This document shows positions 17,354-25,174 of a stretch of 56,748 nt of DNA, piece after piece; within the stretch, counting starts at the first letter, position 1, and the number at the start of each line of letters is the position of its first letter. The notes under the pieces are model-generated. The model had not been told where the DNA came from. It made no database searches and was given only the letters and a program-made list of their open reading frames with translations. Made by a program: the position numbers and the translations under genes. The DNA is taken from positions 1 through 56,748 of the forward strand of contig WQYB01000010.1 of assembly GCA_009781475.1 (NCBI GenBank). Reading direction: 5' to 3'. This DNA comes from Treponema sp. (GTDB lineage: Bacteria; Spirochaetota; Spirochaetia; Treponematales; Breznakiellaceae).

Positions 17354-18271
17354 ATGGAAGACCAAGCTGAAAAATTACGTGAAATAATGAAACGTAAAAA
17401 AGAAAATACAAATATGCCTAAAAATCAGATGTCGGCAAAAGGCGCGGCGATATCTGACAAGGCAAGGATAATTACAGTCACATCAGGCAAAGGCGGTGTC
17501 GGCAAAACAAACCTTTCTGTAAATATGGCTCTGGCTTTTGCAAGGCTTGGGAAAAAAGTAATTGTAATGGATGCAGACCTTGGGCTTGCGAATGTCAATG
17601 TTATGCTTAATATGATACCAAAATATAACTTGTATCACGTAATAAAAAAACAAAAAACAATCCGTGAAATCCTTGTAGAAACTGAATACGGTATTTCGAT
17701 AGTTGCAGGCGCTTCAGGTTTTTCTCAAATAGCAAACATGGGAGAAGAAGACAGAAGAGATTTTATTTCCGAGCTTGAAACCCTTTCAAACGCAGACATA
17801 ATAATTATTGATACAAGTGCAGGTGTTTCAAGCAATGTTCTTGATTTTATCGCAGCTGCAGATGATGCGGTTATTATTACGACACCGGAGCCTACAGCCA
17901 TTACTGACGCTTACGGAATAATAAAAATAATTGCTACAGAATATGATTCAATTAATGTAGGGCTGAAACTTGTTGTAAACAGGGCAAAGGGAGCAGCTCA
18001 GGCAAAAAGCGTTGCAGACAGAATGATCAATATCGCAGGTCAATTTTTAAATTTAAAGGTTGATTATCTTGGATTTATTTATGATGATACATCTGTTCAA
18101 AATGCGGTTTTAAGGCAGAAACCTTTTATGGTAGTAGATCCGAAATGTAAAGCCAGTATTTGCGTTCAGCATATTGTTGATCGCATGGATCGAAATAAAC
18201 CCGGAGATACGCGCGGATTCGGCAGGATGCTGCGCAGATTATTTAAATCTTCAAATGATTCGAATATTTAA
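17354..18271 (+). CDS. flhG: MinD-like ATPase FlhG (FleN)
   Basis: This 305-residue ParA/MinD-type ATPase starts with a DQAEKLR motif (residues 3-9), which in FlhG proteins stimulates the FlhF GTPase. The deviant Walker A SGKGGVGKTN follows at about 44-53, then MDADLGLANVNVM and DTSAGV (Walker B region). It limits flagellar number together with FlhF. A longer frame begins at 17312 inside flhF, but ATG 17354 follows GGAGCAGG and places the DQA motif at the N-terminus as in the family. The C-terminus is basic. Confidence 0.95.
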   Translation: MEDQAEKLREIMKRKKENTNMPKNQMSAKGAAISDKARIITVTSGKGGVGKTNLSVNMALAFARLGKKVIVMDADLGLANVNVMLNMIPKYNLYHVIKKQKTIREILVETEYGISIVAGASGFSQIANMGEEDRRDFISELETLSNADIIIIDTSAGVSSNVLDFIAAADDAVIITTPEPTAITDAYGIIKIIATEYDSINVGLKLVVNRAKGAAQAKSVADRMINIAGQFLNLKVDYLGFIYDDTSVQNAVLRQKPFMVVDPKCKASICVQHIVDRMDRNKPGDTRGFGRMLRRLFKSSNDSNI

Positions 18272-18294
18272 ATGGTGTTAGAAAGGAGAGAGCA

Positions 18295-19182
18295 GTGGCG
18301 AATTTCAGATGGGGTGTTATAGCAGCTGTAATTGCGTTATTCGTATCGGTTACGCTTGGTTTCTTTTTCGGCGTTGCCTTTTTACATATTTTTCTTAGGG
18401 CTCTTATTTTCGGTGTCGTATTTTTCGGGCTTGGCTTTGGACTTAGATTTGTGATAAACAGTTTTTTCCCGGAGCTTATGGTTTCATCAGAAGAACATTC
18501 GGTATTGGAAGAACAGTCGGGAGCACGAATTAATATTACAATAGACGGCTCAGGTGAATATGCAGTACCGGAATTATTTAAATCAGTAGGTGATTCAGAT
18601 GAGTTGGGTAATATAGAAGATTTAATATCCGGTAGTTTTAGAGCATACAGGAATGAAGAAAGAGAAGAGGATAATGAAGAAAGTGAAAAAGTATCCCCTA
18701 ATCAATGGTTTGATTCTTCATTAAACGAAGAGGGTATAGACCGAAAGAAGGAAGAGGGTTATAATGATTTAGGGTTTGGCGAGGATATTTCATTTGATGA
18801 TTTACCCGGAATTGAAGGAACTGCTGCAGAAAAACCGGCAGTTAGTAAACCTGAAGTTTTCCAGCCGCAATTTACCCCCAGTTTTGGGGATGATTCCGGA
18901 TTGGGAGGTTTACCTGATTTAGACATGATGGCAAGAGCTTTTTCTACAGCTTATAGCAGTACATCTGCTTCTTCTGCGGGACCTGCTCCGGCTGCCGTTC
19001 CTTTGCCTTCAATGCCGGCGGTTTCAGAAGATTTTTCAGCGCCTTCATCATCATCATCGTTTTTCTTAACTGAAGAACCGGACAGGAGTCATTATAAGGG
19101 GAATAAAGCACAGCAATTAGAAGGTGATTTTAACCCCAAGGATATAGCGAAGGGTATTAGTACGATATTGAGTAAAGACTAG
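18295..19182 (+). CDS. Conserved membrane protein of the flagellar operon, function unknown
   Basis: This 295-residue protein starts with GTG after AAAGGAGAG. It has two N-terminal membrane segments (about 5-27 and 31-55) followed by a long acidic, Ser/Pro/Ala-rich cytoplasmic region without clear domain structure. The last 15 residues (DFNPKDIAKGISTILSKD) are more regular. Treponemes carry a protein of similar layout at the same place between flhG and fliA, but I know no function. Location suggests a part in flagellar regulation or assembly; that is inference. Confidence 0.8.
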   Translation: MANFRWGVIAAVIALFVSVTLGFFFGVAFLHIFLRALIFGVVFFGLGFGLRFVINSFFPELMVSSEEHSVLEEQSGARINITIDGSGEYAVPELFKSVGDSDELGNIEDLISGSFRAYRNEEREEDNEESEKVSPNQWFDSSLNEEGIDRKKEEGYNDLGFGEDISFDDLPGIEGTAAEKPAVSKPEVFQPQFTPSFGDDSGLGGLPDLDMMARAFSTAYSSTSASSAGPAPAAVPLPSMPAVSEDFSAPSSSSSFFLTEEPDRSHYKGNKAQQLEGDFNPKDIAKGISTILSKD

Positions 19183-19196
19183 AATAAGGATAAGAT

Positions 19197-20042
19197 TTGG
19201 GAATGCCGGTACAGACAACAAACCAGGAACTTCAAAATGCAACTCTCCCGGGCGGAGCTGAAGTTACCAAGGCGGAAAAAACAGAAGAAGAACTCTGGCA
19301 GCAGTACCGAAAAAACCGGGACCCTGCGATACGGGAAACTTTTATTAAACAATATGCCCCGCTGGTTAAATATGTTGCCGGAAAAGTCGCTGTTGGAATG
19401 CCTAATAATGTAGAGTTTGATGACTTGGTAGGTTACGGTGTTTTTGGTTTAATCGATGCAATTGATAAATATGATCCTGATAAAAATGTAAAATTTAAAA
19501 CCTATGCTGTTACGCGCATAAGAGGCGCAATATTTGATGAACTGCGTCTTATCGACTTTGTTCCCCGTTCTGTAAGACAAAAAACCCGTGAAATTGAATC
19601 GACCATTTCATCGCTTGAAGCGCAATTGGGAAGAACTGCATCCGATCAGGAAATTGCAGGCGCTCTTGGAATCGATGAATCTGAATATATGAAGGTTATT
19701 CAAAAAATTTCAGGCACAAGTATAATTTCGCTTAATGATTTATGGTATTCAGGTGATGATAATGATAAAGTGAGCATCGGAGACAGCATTGAATCTCCTT
19801 CCAGTTTAAATCCCGATGTAATCGTAGTAAATGACGAAATACGCCGTGTTATTGTCGAAGCCATTAATGAACTGCCTGATAAAGAAAAGAAAATACTTGT
19901 TCTTTATTATTATGAAGATTTAACATTAAAAGATATAGGACGTGTGCTGCAAGTAACAGAATCAAGAGTTTCCCAGCTTCACACCAAAGCAGTTCTGCAT
20001 CTTAGGTCTAAACTGACAAACATCAGAAAAGGCATAGTATGA
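19197..20042 (+). CDS. fliA: Flagellar sigma factor FliA/WhiG (sigma-28)
   Basis: This 281-residue sigma-70-family protein has region 2 (VEFDDLVGYGVFGLIDAIDKYD, FKTYAVTRIRGAIFDELR), region 3 (RTASDQEIAGALGIDESEY) and a region-4 helix-turn-helix (LTLKDIGRVLQVTESRVSQL). It directs RNA polymerase to late flagellar genes. A TTG at 19197 has the better spacing to AAGGATAAG; ATG 19203 is the alternative and removes only two residues. Its stop overlaps the next gene's start (ATGA). Confidence 0.96.
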   Translation: MGMPVQTTNQELQNATLPGGAEVTKAEKTEEELWQQYRKNRDPAIRETFIKQYAPLVKYVAGKVAVGMPNNVEFDDLVGYGVFGLIDAIDKYDPDKNVKFKTYAVTRIRGAIFDELRLIDFVPRSVRQKTREIESTISSLEAQLGRTASDQEIAGALGIDESEYMKVIQKISGTSIISLNDLWYSGDDNDKVSIGDSIESPSSLNPDVIVVNDEIRRVIVEAINELPDKEKKILVLYYYEDLTLKDIGRVLQVTESRVSQLHTKAVLHLRSKLTNIRKGIV

Positions 20043-22000
20043 TAGACTTTGTCCAGCTGCAGGAAATAATAAAACAGCATCTGGAAAATGACAGAGCAAT
20101 TCGTTCTGTAGACGCTTCAGGTCCGACATTGGAAGCTGCTGTAAATGAAGCGGCGGCTTTATTAGATACTTCAATCCGAAAACTTGAATATGAAATTCTC
20201 GAAAGGGGCTCGTCAGGTTTTATGGGAGCCGGAAGAAAAGACTGGGTTATCCGCGCTTACGAACGCGCTTCTGCCAAGAAGAAAAAAATAGCTCAGGAAC
20301 ATTTGGCTGACGAAGATATTGAAAGTGAAGTAGTCATTCAGGATAAAGACGGCGATGCTTTTGTACAGTGTCTGCCGGACGGCGTATATATGAAAGTAAC
20401 TGCTCCTGTAGGTAACGGAAGAAAAGTATTTATGGCTTATGCGATACAGGCGCTTCATACGAAAAATGTAGATGAATTTGATAATGCGTTAGTTGAAAGA
20501 TTGCTGGAAAATGCAACAGGTGATTATGTTAAAGTTGCAGAGTTTACACATAATCCTGCAAATGACAGTATGGCATCTGTAGAAGTAGATGACGCAGAAA
20601 TGAGAGTTTATGTTATAGTAATTCCTCCTGGTTCCGGCGGAGCTGATTTAACAGTAGATGCATACAGAAGTTTAATGACGCAAAACAGGGTTTATCACGG
20701 CGTTAACGAAGAAGCGATAACTGCGTTAGCTGATAAACCGGTATACAGGGAAAAAGTGGAAGTAGCCGAAGGAACAAGACCAATAATCGGAAAAGATGCA
20801 TATATTCAATTTAACTTTGAAACAGATCAGACAAAGATTAAATTAAAAGAAGGAACCAACGGAAAGGTTAACTTTAAAGAATTAAATATTATTCAAAACG
20901 TTGTGCAAAATCAAGTGCTTGCAAAAAAGATGCCTCCTGAAGACGGCATTGACGGTAAAACTGTTACAGGTAAAATTCTCCCCGCAAGAGCAGGGGGTGA
21001 TATTCCGCTTCCTATTGGAACAAATGTACGTGTAGGAGATGACGGAGATTCAATTCTTTCTGACATTAACGGACAGGTAATATTGGCAAACGGAAAGATA
21101 AATGTTGAACCTGTATTAACAGTTGAAGGCGATGTAAATCTAAAAACAGGAAATATTATTTTCCTTGGAACAGTTATTATTACAGGAAACGTAGAAGACG
21201 GTTTCTCGGTAAAAGCAGCAGGAAACATTGAAGTAAAAGGAACAGTTTCAAAAGCAGAACTGGATGCGGAAGGCGACATTATTATATATCAGGGTATAAA
21301 TGGAAAAAGCGGCGGAAAAATAAGAGCGGGAAGATCATTGTGGTCACGATTTATTGAAAATGCAAATGTCGAAGTCGGGAACATGGTTGTTGTTACTGAC
21401 GGTATTATCAATTCGTATGTAGATGCAATTAACAGTATTATCTGCCAGGGCAAACGCGCTAATATCATGGGCGGAAGACTGCGTGCAGGAGAGGAAATAA
21501 ACGCCAAGGTATTGGGCAACTCTACAAGCGGAACCGAAACAATATGCGAAGTTGGTTTTGATCCGCACAGTAAAGTTGAGCTTGAACGTCTTTTAGAAAT
21601 TAAATCAGCAGCAGAAGATGAACTGGATTCAACTAAATTAGACTTGCAGACCTTAATTAATACAAAAAAACAGCGCAAGACATTACCGGAAGATAAAGAA
21701 GCATACTTACAAGAATTGATGGAAAGGCGTCAAATATTAACCGAAGATTTAAAAAAAGCAACAGAAGATATACAAAAAGTCCAGGAATACATGAACCAGA
21801 TACAGGTTCGCGGAAGAGTTTCAGCTTCTACAAAAGTTTGGCCCGGAGTAAAAATAATGATTCGAGACGTAAAAGAGGATGTTAGAACAGAATACAAAGC
21901 TGTAACATTTATTCTTGAAAACGGACTTATCCGGGTAAGCAAATACGAAGAACCTGACGAACTTGCAAAGAAGGGACTTGATGGCTATAACTCCGATTGA
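20039..22000 (+). CDS. fapA: FapA/DUF342 family protein
   Basis: This 653-residue cytoplasmic protein has an N-terminal Jag-N-like part (about 1-75), a DUF342/FapA core of right-handed beta-helix type with many V-x-G-D-V and G-x-I repeats (about 230-500), a coiled coil at about 510-585 and a short C-terminal beta segment. FapA-type proteins act in polar targeting of flagellar factors in some Gram-negative bacteria, and a DUF342 protein commonly follows fliA in treponemes. It overlaps fliA by 4 bases and overlaps the next gene out of frame by 20 bases. Confidence 0.85.
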   Translation: MIDFVQLQEIIKQHLENDRAIRSVDASGPTLEAAVNEAAALLDTSIRKLEYEILERGSSGFMGAGRKDWVIRAYERASAKKKKIAQEHLADEDIESEVVIQDKDGDAFVQCLPDGVYMKVTAPVGNGRKVFMAYAIQALHTKNVDEFDNALVERLLENATGDYVKVAEFTHNPANDSMASVEVDDAEMRVYVIVIPPGSGGADLTVDAYRSLMTQNRVYHGVNEEAITALADKPVYREKVEVAEGTRPIIGKDAYIQFNFETDQTKIKLKEGTNGKVNFKELNIIQNVVQNQVLAKKMPPEDGIDGKTVTGKILPARAGGDIPLPIGTNVRVGDDGDSILSDINGQVILANGKINVEPVLTVEGDVNLKTGNIIFLGTVIITGNVEDGFSVKAAGNIEVKGTVSKAELDAEGDIIIYQGINGKSGGKIRAGRSLWSRFIENANVEVGNMVVVTDGIINSYVDAINSIICQGKRANIMGGRLRAGEEINAKVLGNSTSGTETICEVGFDPHSKVELERLLEIKSAAEDELDSTKLDLQTLINTKKQRKTLPEDKEAYLQELMERRQILTEDLKKATEDIQKVQEYMNQIQVRGRVSASTKVWPGVKIMIRDVKEDVRTEYKAVTFILENGLIRVSKYEEPDELAKKGLDGYNSD

Positions 22001-22304
22001 TCTTCAGACAATATTTTCTCAAGTTGATAAAGTAGGACGCACTCAGGTTGCGCAAAAAGAAGGACAAGCGCTTTCACAGTCAATACAGGGCAATGAAATT
22101 CAGCGTAAGACCGATGAAAATATCAGGCAGGTAAATGAAGCTCAGGATTTGGGTGACGGCACTGATAAGGTAAGAGATCGGGATCAGAAACAGAATAGCG
22201 GATCAAGAAATGATAAAAGAAAACAGGAAGAAAAAGAAAATGAAGAAAAAAAATCTGTTTTACGTGATCCTGTTTTAGGCAATAAAATAGATATCAGTCT
22301 TTAA
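21981..22304 (+). CDS. Small charged protein of the flagellar operon, unknown
   Basis: This 107-residue soluble protein starts at ATG 21981, with AAGGGAC before it, inside the end of the DUF342 gene. The first 60 residues carry heptad-like hydrophobic positions (PIDLQTIFSQVDKVG). The rest is highly charged (Arg, Lys, Glu, Asp) and probably disordered. I recognise no domain. Tight coupling to its neighbours suggests a shared role, but none can be assigned. Confidence 0.7.
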   Translation: MAITPIDLQTIFSQVDKVGRTQVAQKEGQALSQSIQGNEIQRKTDENIRQVNEAQDLGDGTDKVRDRDQKQNSGSRNDKRKQEEKENEEKKSVLRDPVLGNKIDISL

Positions 22305-22318
22305 AATACGGATAAATA

Positions 22319-22957
22319 ATGAATATTATATATATTGTTTCAATTTTATGTTTTGCCCTGTGCCTTGTAATGTTTTTTTATTTAAAATGGTATGTAAAAA
22401 AACGCACATCTTCATCAGGGCTTGATGAACGGCAATTTGAAATTGCAAGATTAATTGCTGAAATTGACAGAATAACAGACAGGGATTCTCAGCTTGTAGA
22501 AGAAAGGATAAAACAATTAAAAGAAATACTGGAGGAAACTGACAAACGTATTTCTTTATATAAAAATGAACATTTAAAGGGAAGTACAATAAATAAAGAA
22601 GAAACACTATATTCAAACCTAGGTAAGGGAATAAGATCAGCTTTGGAAATTTCATCTAAATCTGACACAATTGAAATTTCATCAAAAGCAAGGCAGCAGC
22701 TTTCTAATACTTTACCTGCTAATGTTATAAGAACGCAGTCAGCGCCTGTTGTGCCGCCGTCTTTGGCTCCGGTAAAACAAATAGCAAAACCTGTAAAGGA
22801 AAAAGAACCGCAGCCAAAGCCTCCTTCAAAAAAACAAATAAGATCGCATATAGATATTCTTATTAACGAAGGACTGCCTGCACAGGAAATAGCATCACGC
22901 CTTGGTATAAGTACGGCAGAAGTCAATTTGGCTTTGAACCTGCGCAGAAATAAATAA
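22319..22957 (+). CDS. Membrane-anchored coiled-coil protein with C-terminal helix-turn-helix-like segment
   Basis: This 212-residue protein has one N-terminal membrane segment (about 2-21), a coiled coil at about 38-80, a Pro/Lys-rich linker (about 140-170) and a C-terminal segment (about 175-205) that reads like a helix-turn-helix: GLPAQEIASRLGISTAEVNLAL. Proteins with this layout occur at the end of flagellar operons in several phyla, but the function is unknown to me. No Shine-Dalgarno better than ATACGG is visible. A foldback repeat, not a terminator, follows. Confidence 0.75.
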   Translation: MNIIYIVSILCFALCLVMFFYLKWYVKKRTSSSGLDERQFEIARLIAEIDRITDRDSQLVEERIKQLKEILEETDKRISLYKNEHLKGSTINKEETLYSNLGKGIRSALEISSKSDTIEISSKARQQLSNTLPANVIRTQSAPVVPPSLAPVKQIAKPVKEKEPQPKPPSKKQIRSHIDILINEGLPAQEIASRLGISTAEVNLALNLRRNK

Positions 22958-22990
22958 TTAGTAAATAAATTACGCATTTAATAAGAGTGC

Positions 22991-23058
22991 CCGCTGATTT
23001 TCGCGGATTTTCGCAGAGGAATACTAAAAATCCGTGTTAATCTGCGTTAATCCGCGGA
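22991..23058. repeat. Foldback repeat of the ATTTTCGCGG/TTAATCCGCGG type
   Basis: The left arm has two ATTTTCGC units (GATTTTCGCGGATTTTCGCA). The right arm has AATCCGTGTTAATCTGCGTT and AATCCGCGG. The arms are degenerate inverted copies, as in the CACGGAG elements, but with a different unit sequence. It may serve as a 3' end for the flagellar transcript. Confidence 0.65.
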
Positions 23059-23082
23059 CATTTTATTTATATTATAATTCTA

Positions 23083-23111
23083 TTGTAATATATTAAATTA
23101 TTAAATATACT
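23083..23111 (+). promoter_or_regulatory. Promoter abutting the DUF4105 gene start
   Basis: TTGTAA (23083-23088), a 17-base spacer and TATACT (23106-23111) lie directly before the gene. Only 7 bases separate the -10 hexamer from ATG 23119 and there is no Shine-Dalgarno, pointing to a leaderless transcript. Confidence 0.55.
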
Positions 23112-23118
23112 TGTATTA

Positions 23119-24429
23119 ATGAATAAAAAAATAATATTTTTACTTCTTATTTTTATTTGTATCTCAGTAGTTTTTACACAAAATATATTCACTGAACCCG
23201 GGGATAATCTTACAATAAAAATTGCAGTTATAGGTCCAGGTGATCAGCTTTATTTTTGGTGGGGTCACATTGCTTTAATAATCGAAGATGTTGATACCGG
23301 CTGGAATGTATTTTACGATTACGGTATTTTTGATTTTGATGATGATAATTTCTTTTACAATTTTGCGTTTGGAAGGCTTTTGTACTGCTGCGGCGCTTCT
23401 TTTGCAGAACTTCAAATAGAACATTACAAAAGAACCAATCGTGATGTTATTATTTATACTCTGGATCTTCCGGCACTGACAAAACTGAAAGTGAAGCAAT
23501 TTGCGGATGTAAATATTCTTCCTGAAAACCGCGATTATTTTTATCATCATTTTAAAGATAACTGTTCTACAAGAATAAGAGATATAATCGATCTTGCCAC
23601 AGACGGACAGTTAAAAAAACAATTTGAAAACCAGATTAGTAAGTTTACTTTAAGGGATCATGTACGCCGTCATACATGGTTTGCTCCGGCAGAAGACTGG
23701 TTTTTAAATTTTTTAATGGGGCAAGTTATAGATACTCCGTTAACACTTTGGGATGATATGTTTTTACCGTCTGAAGTGGGAAAATTGATAAATGATTTTT
23801 ATTATGTTGATATAAACGGCGAAAGGCGCAAATTGGTTTCTTCTGCAGAAACTATTTCAACAGCAGTTGACCGCCCAATGGTACTTGAAAAACCAAGAGC
23901 GCAATGGATTTACCTTTTAACTTTCAGTCTTGTGTTATCTGTTATATTTGGATTTTTCTTTTATTTGCAAATGAAAAAAGTAAAGGCTGGAAGAATATTA
24001 TCAGGAATTAGCATGAGTATTTGCGGTTTGGTATTCGGTTTGGCAGGTCTTGTTTTATATTTTATGGCTCTTTTTACAAATCATGATTATACTTTTCAAA
24101 ACTCAAATATGATTTTTTGCAGTCCTTTATTGCTTGTTTCGGCAGTAATAGGAATAATGTATGCTTTTACCAAAAATGCAAAAAAATTATTTAAATACGA
24201 TCAATTAATTAGATTGGTTTGGGTGCTTTGCGCTGCCGGAATAATAATTTCCATGGTAATAAAACTGCTTCCTTGGTTTTATCAGAAAAATTTAGCGGAT
24301 CAGATGCTGCTTTTACCGGTTGCTCTTGTTTTTGCCTTAAATCCTGTAGGATTAAAAGAAGTAAAGGAAAAGTATTTTCCCGTAAAAAACCAAAAAAAAT
24401 CTGATAAAAAGCGTAAACGGAGAAAGTAA
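23119..24429 (+). CDS. DUF4105-family (Lnb N-terminal-like) membrane protein
   Basis: This 436-residue protein has a signal peptide (to about TQN), a DUF4105-type periplasmic domain (about 25-240) with the patterns WWGHIALII, YDYGIFDFDD and KDNCSTRIRD (His, Asp and Cys typical of the NlpC/P60-like fold) and about five C-terminal membrane segments (about 255-425), ending in a basic Lys/Arg tail. Such proteins are thought to act on envelope components, but substrates are not known. The start codon has no ribosome site and abuts a promoter. The next small gene begins 4 bases after it. Confidence 0.8.
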   Translation: MNKKIIFLLLIFICISVVFTQNIFTEPGDNLTIKIAVIGPGDQLYFWWGHIALIIEDVDTGWNVFYDYGIFDFDDDNFFYNFAFGRLLYCCGASFAELQIEHYKRTNRDVIIYTLDLPALTKLKVKQFADVNILPENRDYFYHHFKDNCSTRIRDIIDLATDGQLKKQFENQISKFTLRDHVRRHTWFAPAEDWFLNFLMGQVIDTPLTLWDDMFLPSEVGKLINDFYYVDINGERRKLVSSAETISTAVDRPMVLEKPRAQWIYLLTFSLVLSVIFGFFFYLQMKKVKAGRILSGISMSICGLVFGLAGLVLYFMALFTNHDYTFQNSNMIFCSPLLLVSAVIGIMYAFTKNAKKLFKYDQLIRLVWVLCAAGIIISMVIKLLPWFYQKNLADQMLLLPVALVFALNPVGLKEVKEKYFPVKNQKKSDKKRKRRK

Positions 24430-24433
24430 TGGT

Positions 24434-24679
24434 ATGAATGATAATACAGATTGGCGGGATGTTAAATATAAAGAGGTTTTTGAAGAAGAAACAAGGGGTT
24501 TAATCCGGCGAAAACAATATGATTCGGGCTGTACAATCGACGATTTTAAGGCAATTCTAAAAAACCTGTATATAAAGGAAGGAGCCGATATAGACGGGCG
24601 CGGAAGCCTTCAAGACACCATACTTTCGGCTACCATAGCCGCTTACGAGCAGTTTATATCCCAATATAATGAAGATTAA
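24434..24679 (+). CDS. Small acidic protein, unknown
   Basis: This 81-residue soluble, mostly helical protein contains a central CTIDDFKAILKNLYIKEGAD segment. I recognise no family. It lies 4 bases after the DUF4105 gene and is followed after about 110 bases by a strong terminator, so the pair is probably one transcript. The upstream GGAGAAAG, within the end of the previous gene, could serve as its ribosome site. Confidence 0.65.
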   Translation: MNDNTDWRDVKYKEVFEEETRGLIRRKQYDSGCTIDDFKAILKNLYIKEGADIDGRGSLQDTILSATIAAYEQFISQYNED

Positions 24680-24792
24680 AGACCCATTTCATAAAACATC
24701 CTATTTTTAAATTTATTTGTAACCTTGTGTTCCCTTTATGGTTGTATAATCAGCAGACTAATGTGATTTCATGTTCCTCCTATTCTCCTTTT

Positions 24793-24826
24793 CCCCGGAG
24801 TTACTCCTTTCTCCGGGGTTTTTTTT
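24793..24826 (+). terminator. Rho-independent terminator
   Basis: A perfect 8-bp stem CCCCGGAG/CTCCGGGG with a 10-base loop is followed by eight T. It ends the DUF4105/small-protein unit ahead of the tRNA gene. Confidence 0.92.
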
Positions 24827-24845
24827 GCCTTTTTACATACAATAC

Positions 24846-24872
24846 TTGACATTTTCTGTTAAATTTACTAAT
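24846..24872 (+). promoter_or_regulatory. Probable tRNA-Asn promoter
   Basis: A perfect -35 TTGACA (24846-24851) lies 15 bases before ACTAAT (24867-24872), a 4/6 match to -10. A second -10-like TCTAAT follows at 24874, but its spacing is too long. The tRNA begins about 40 bases downstream. Confidence 0.45.
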
Positions 24873-24914
24873 GTCTAATAAGTCTGCAAGTGGAAACCCA
24901 TTTATGGACAATAA

Positions 24915-24987
24915 TCCCTGGTAGCTCAGCTGGCAGAGCAAATGGCTGTTAACCATTGGGTCCGTGGTTCGAATCCGCGCCGGGGAG
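24915..24987 (+). tRNA. tRNA-Asn (GTT)
   Basis: This 73-base cloverleaf has acceptor stem TCCCTGG/CCGGGGA (one T-G pair), D-arm with AGCTCAGCTGGCAGAGC, anticodon stem AATGG/CCATT with anticodon GTT at 24948-24950, T-arm GTGGTTCGAATCCGC, and discriminator G. CCA is not encoded (CAA follows), so it is added after transcription. Confidence 0.97.
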
Positions 24988-24996
24988 CAATAAACA

Positions 24997-25160
24997 GCAC
25001 CACGTTAAGTGGTGCAGATGACACAATCTAAACGCTCCGGCGCAAATAAAAGCAGATTAGATGATTTATGCGCGAAGGCTTTAGCCTGAGTAGTGCGCCG
25101 CGGGGATGTCTATTAAAGCGGACATCAAACTGCGAGTTTGTAAGGCGAATCCGCGCCGTG
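24997..25160 (+). other. Hairpin-rich stretch downstream of tRNA-Asn, possible structured RNA
   Basis: Four perfect short stems follow each other: GCACCAC/GTGGTGC (24997-25015), AGGCT/AGCCT (25076-25087) enclosed by GCGC/GCGC (25070-25098), GATGTC/GACATC (25105-25126) and CAAACT/AGTTTG (25126-25140). The stretch ends with a 13-base copy of the tRNA T-arm/acceptor sequence. No coding frame of note and no terminator-type T-run is present. It may be a small RNA, part of the tRNA transcript, or degenerate DNA. Confidence 0.35.
25146..25158 (+). repeat. 13-bp copy of tRNA-Asn 3' sequence
   Basis: CGAATCCGCGCCG repeats 24970-24982 of the tRNA exactly, 176 bases downstream. It resembles the short tRNA-end duplications left by integrative elements, but nothing between the copies looks like such an element. 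Confidence 0.5.
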
Positions 25161-25174
25161 AACGCCAAGATTTA

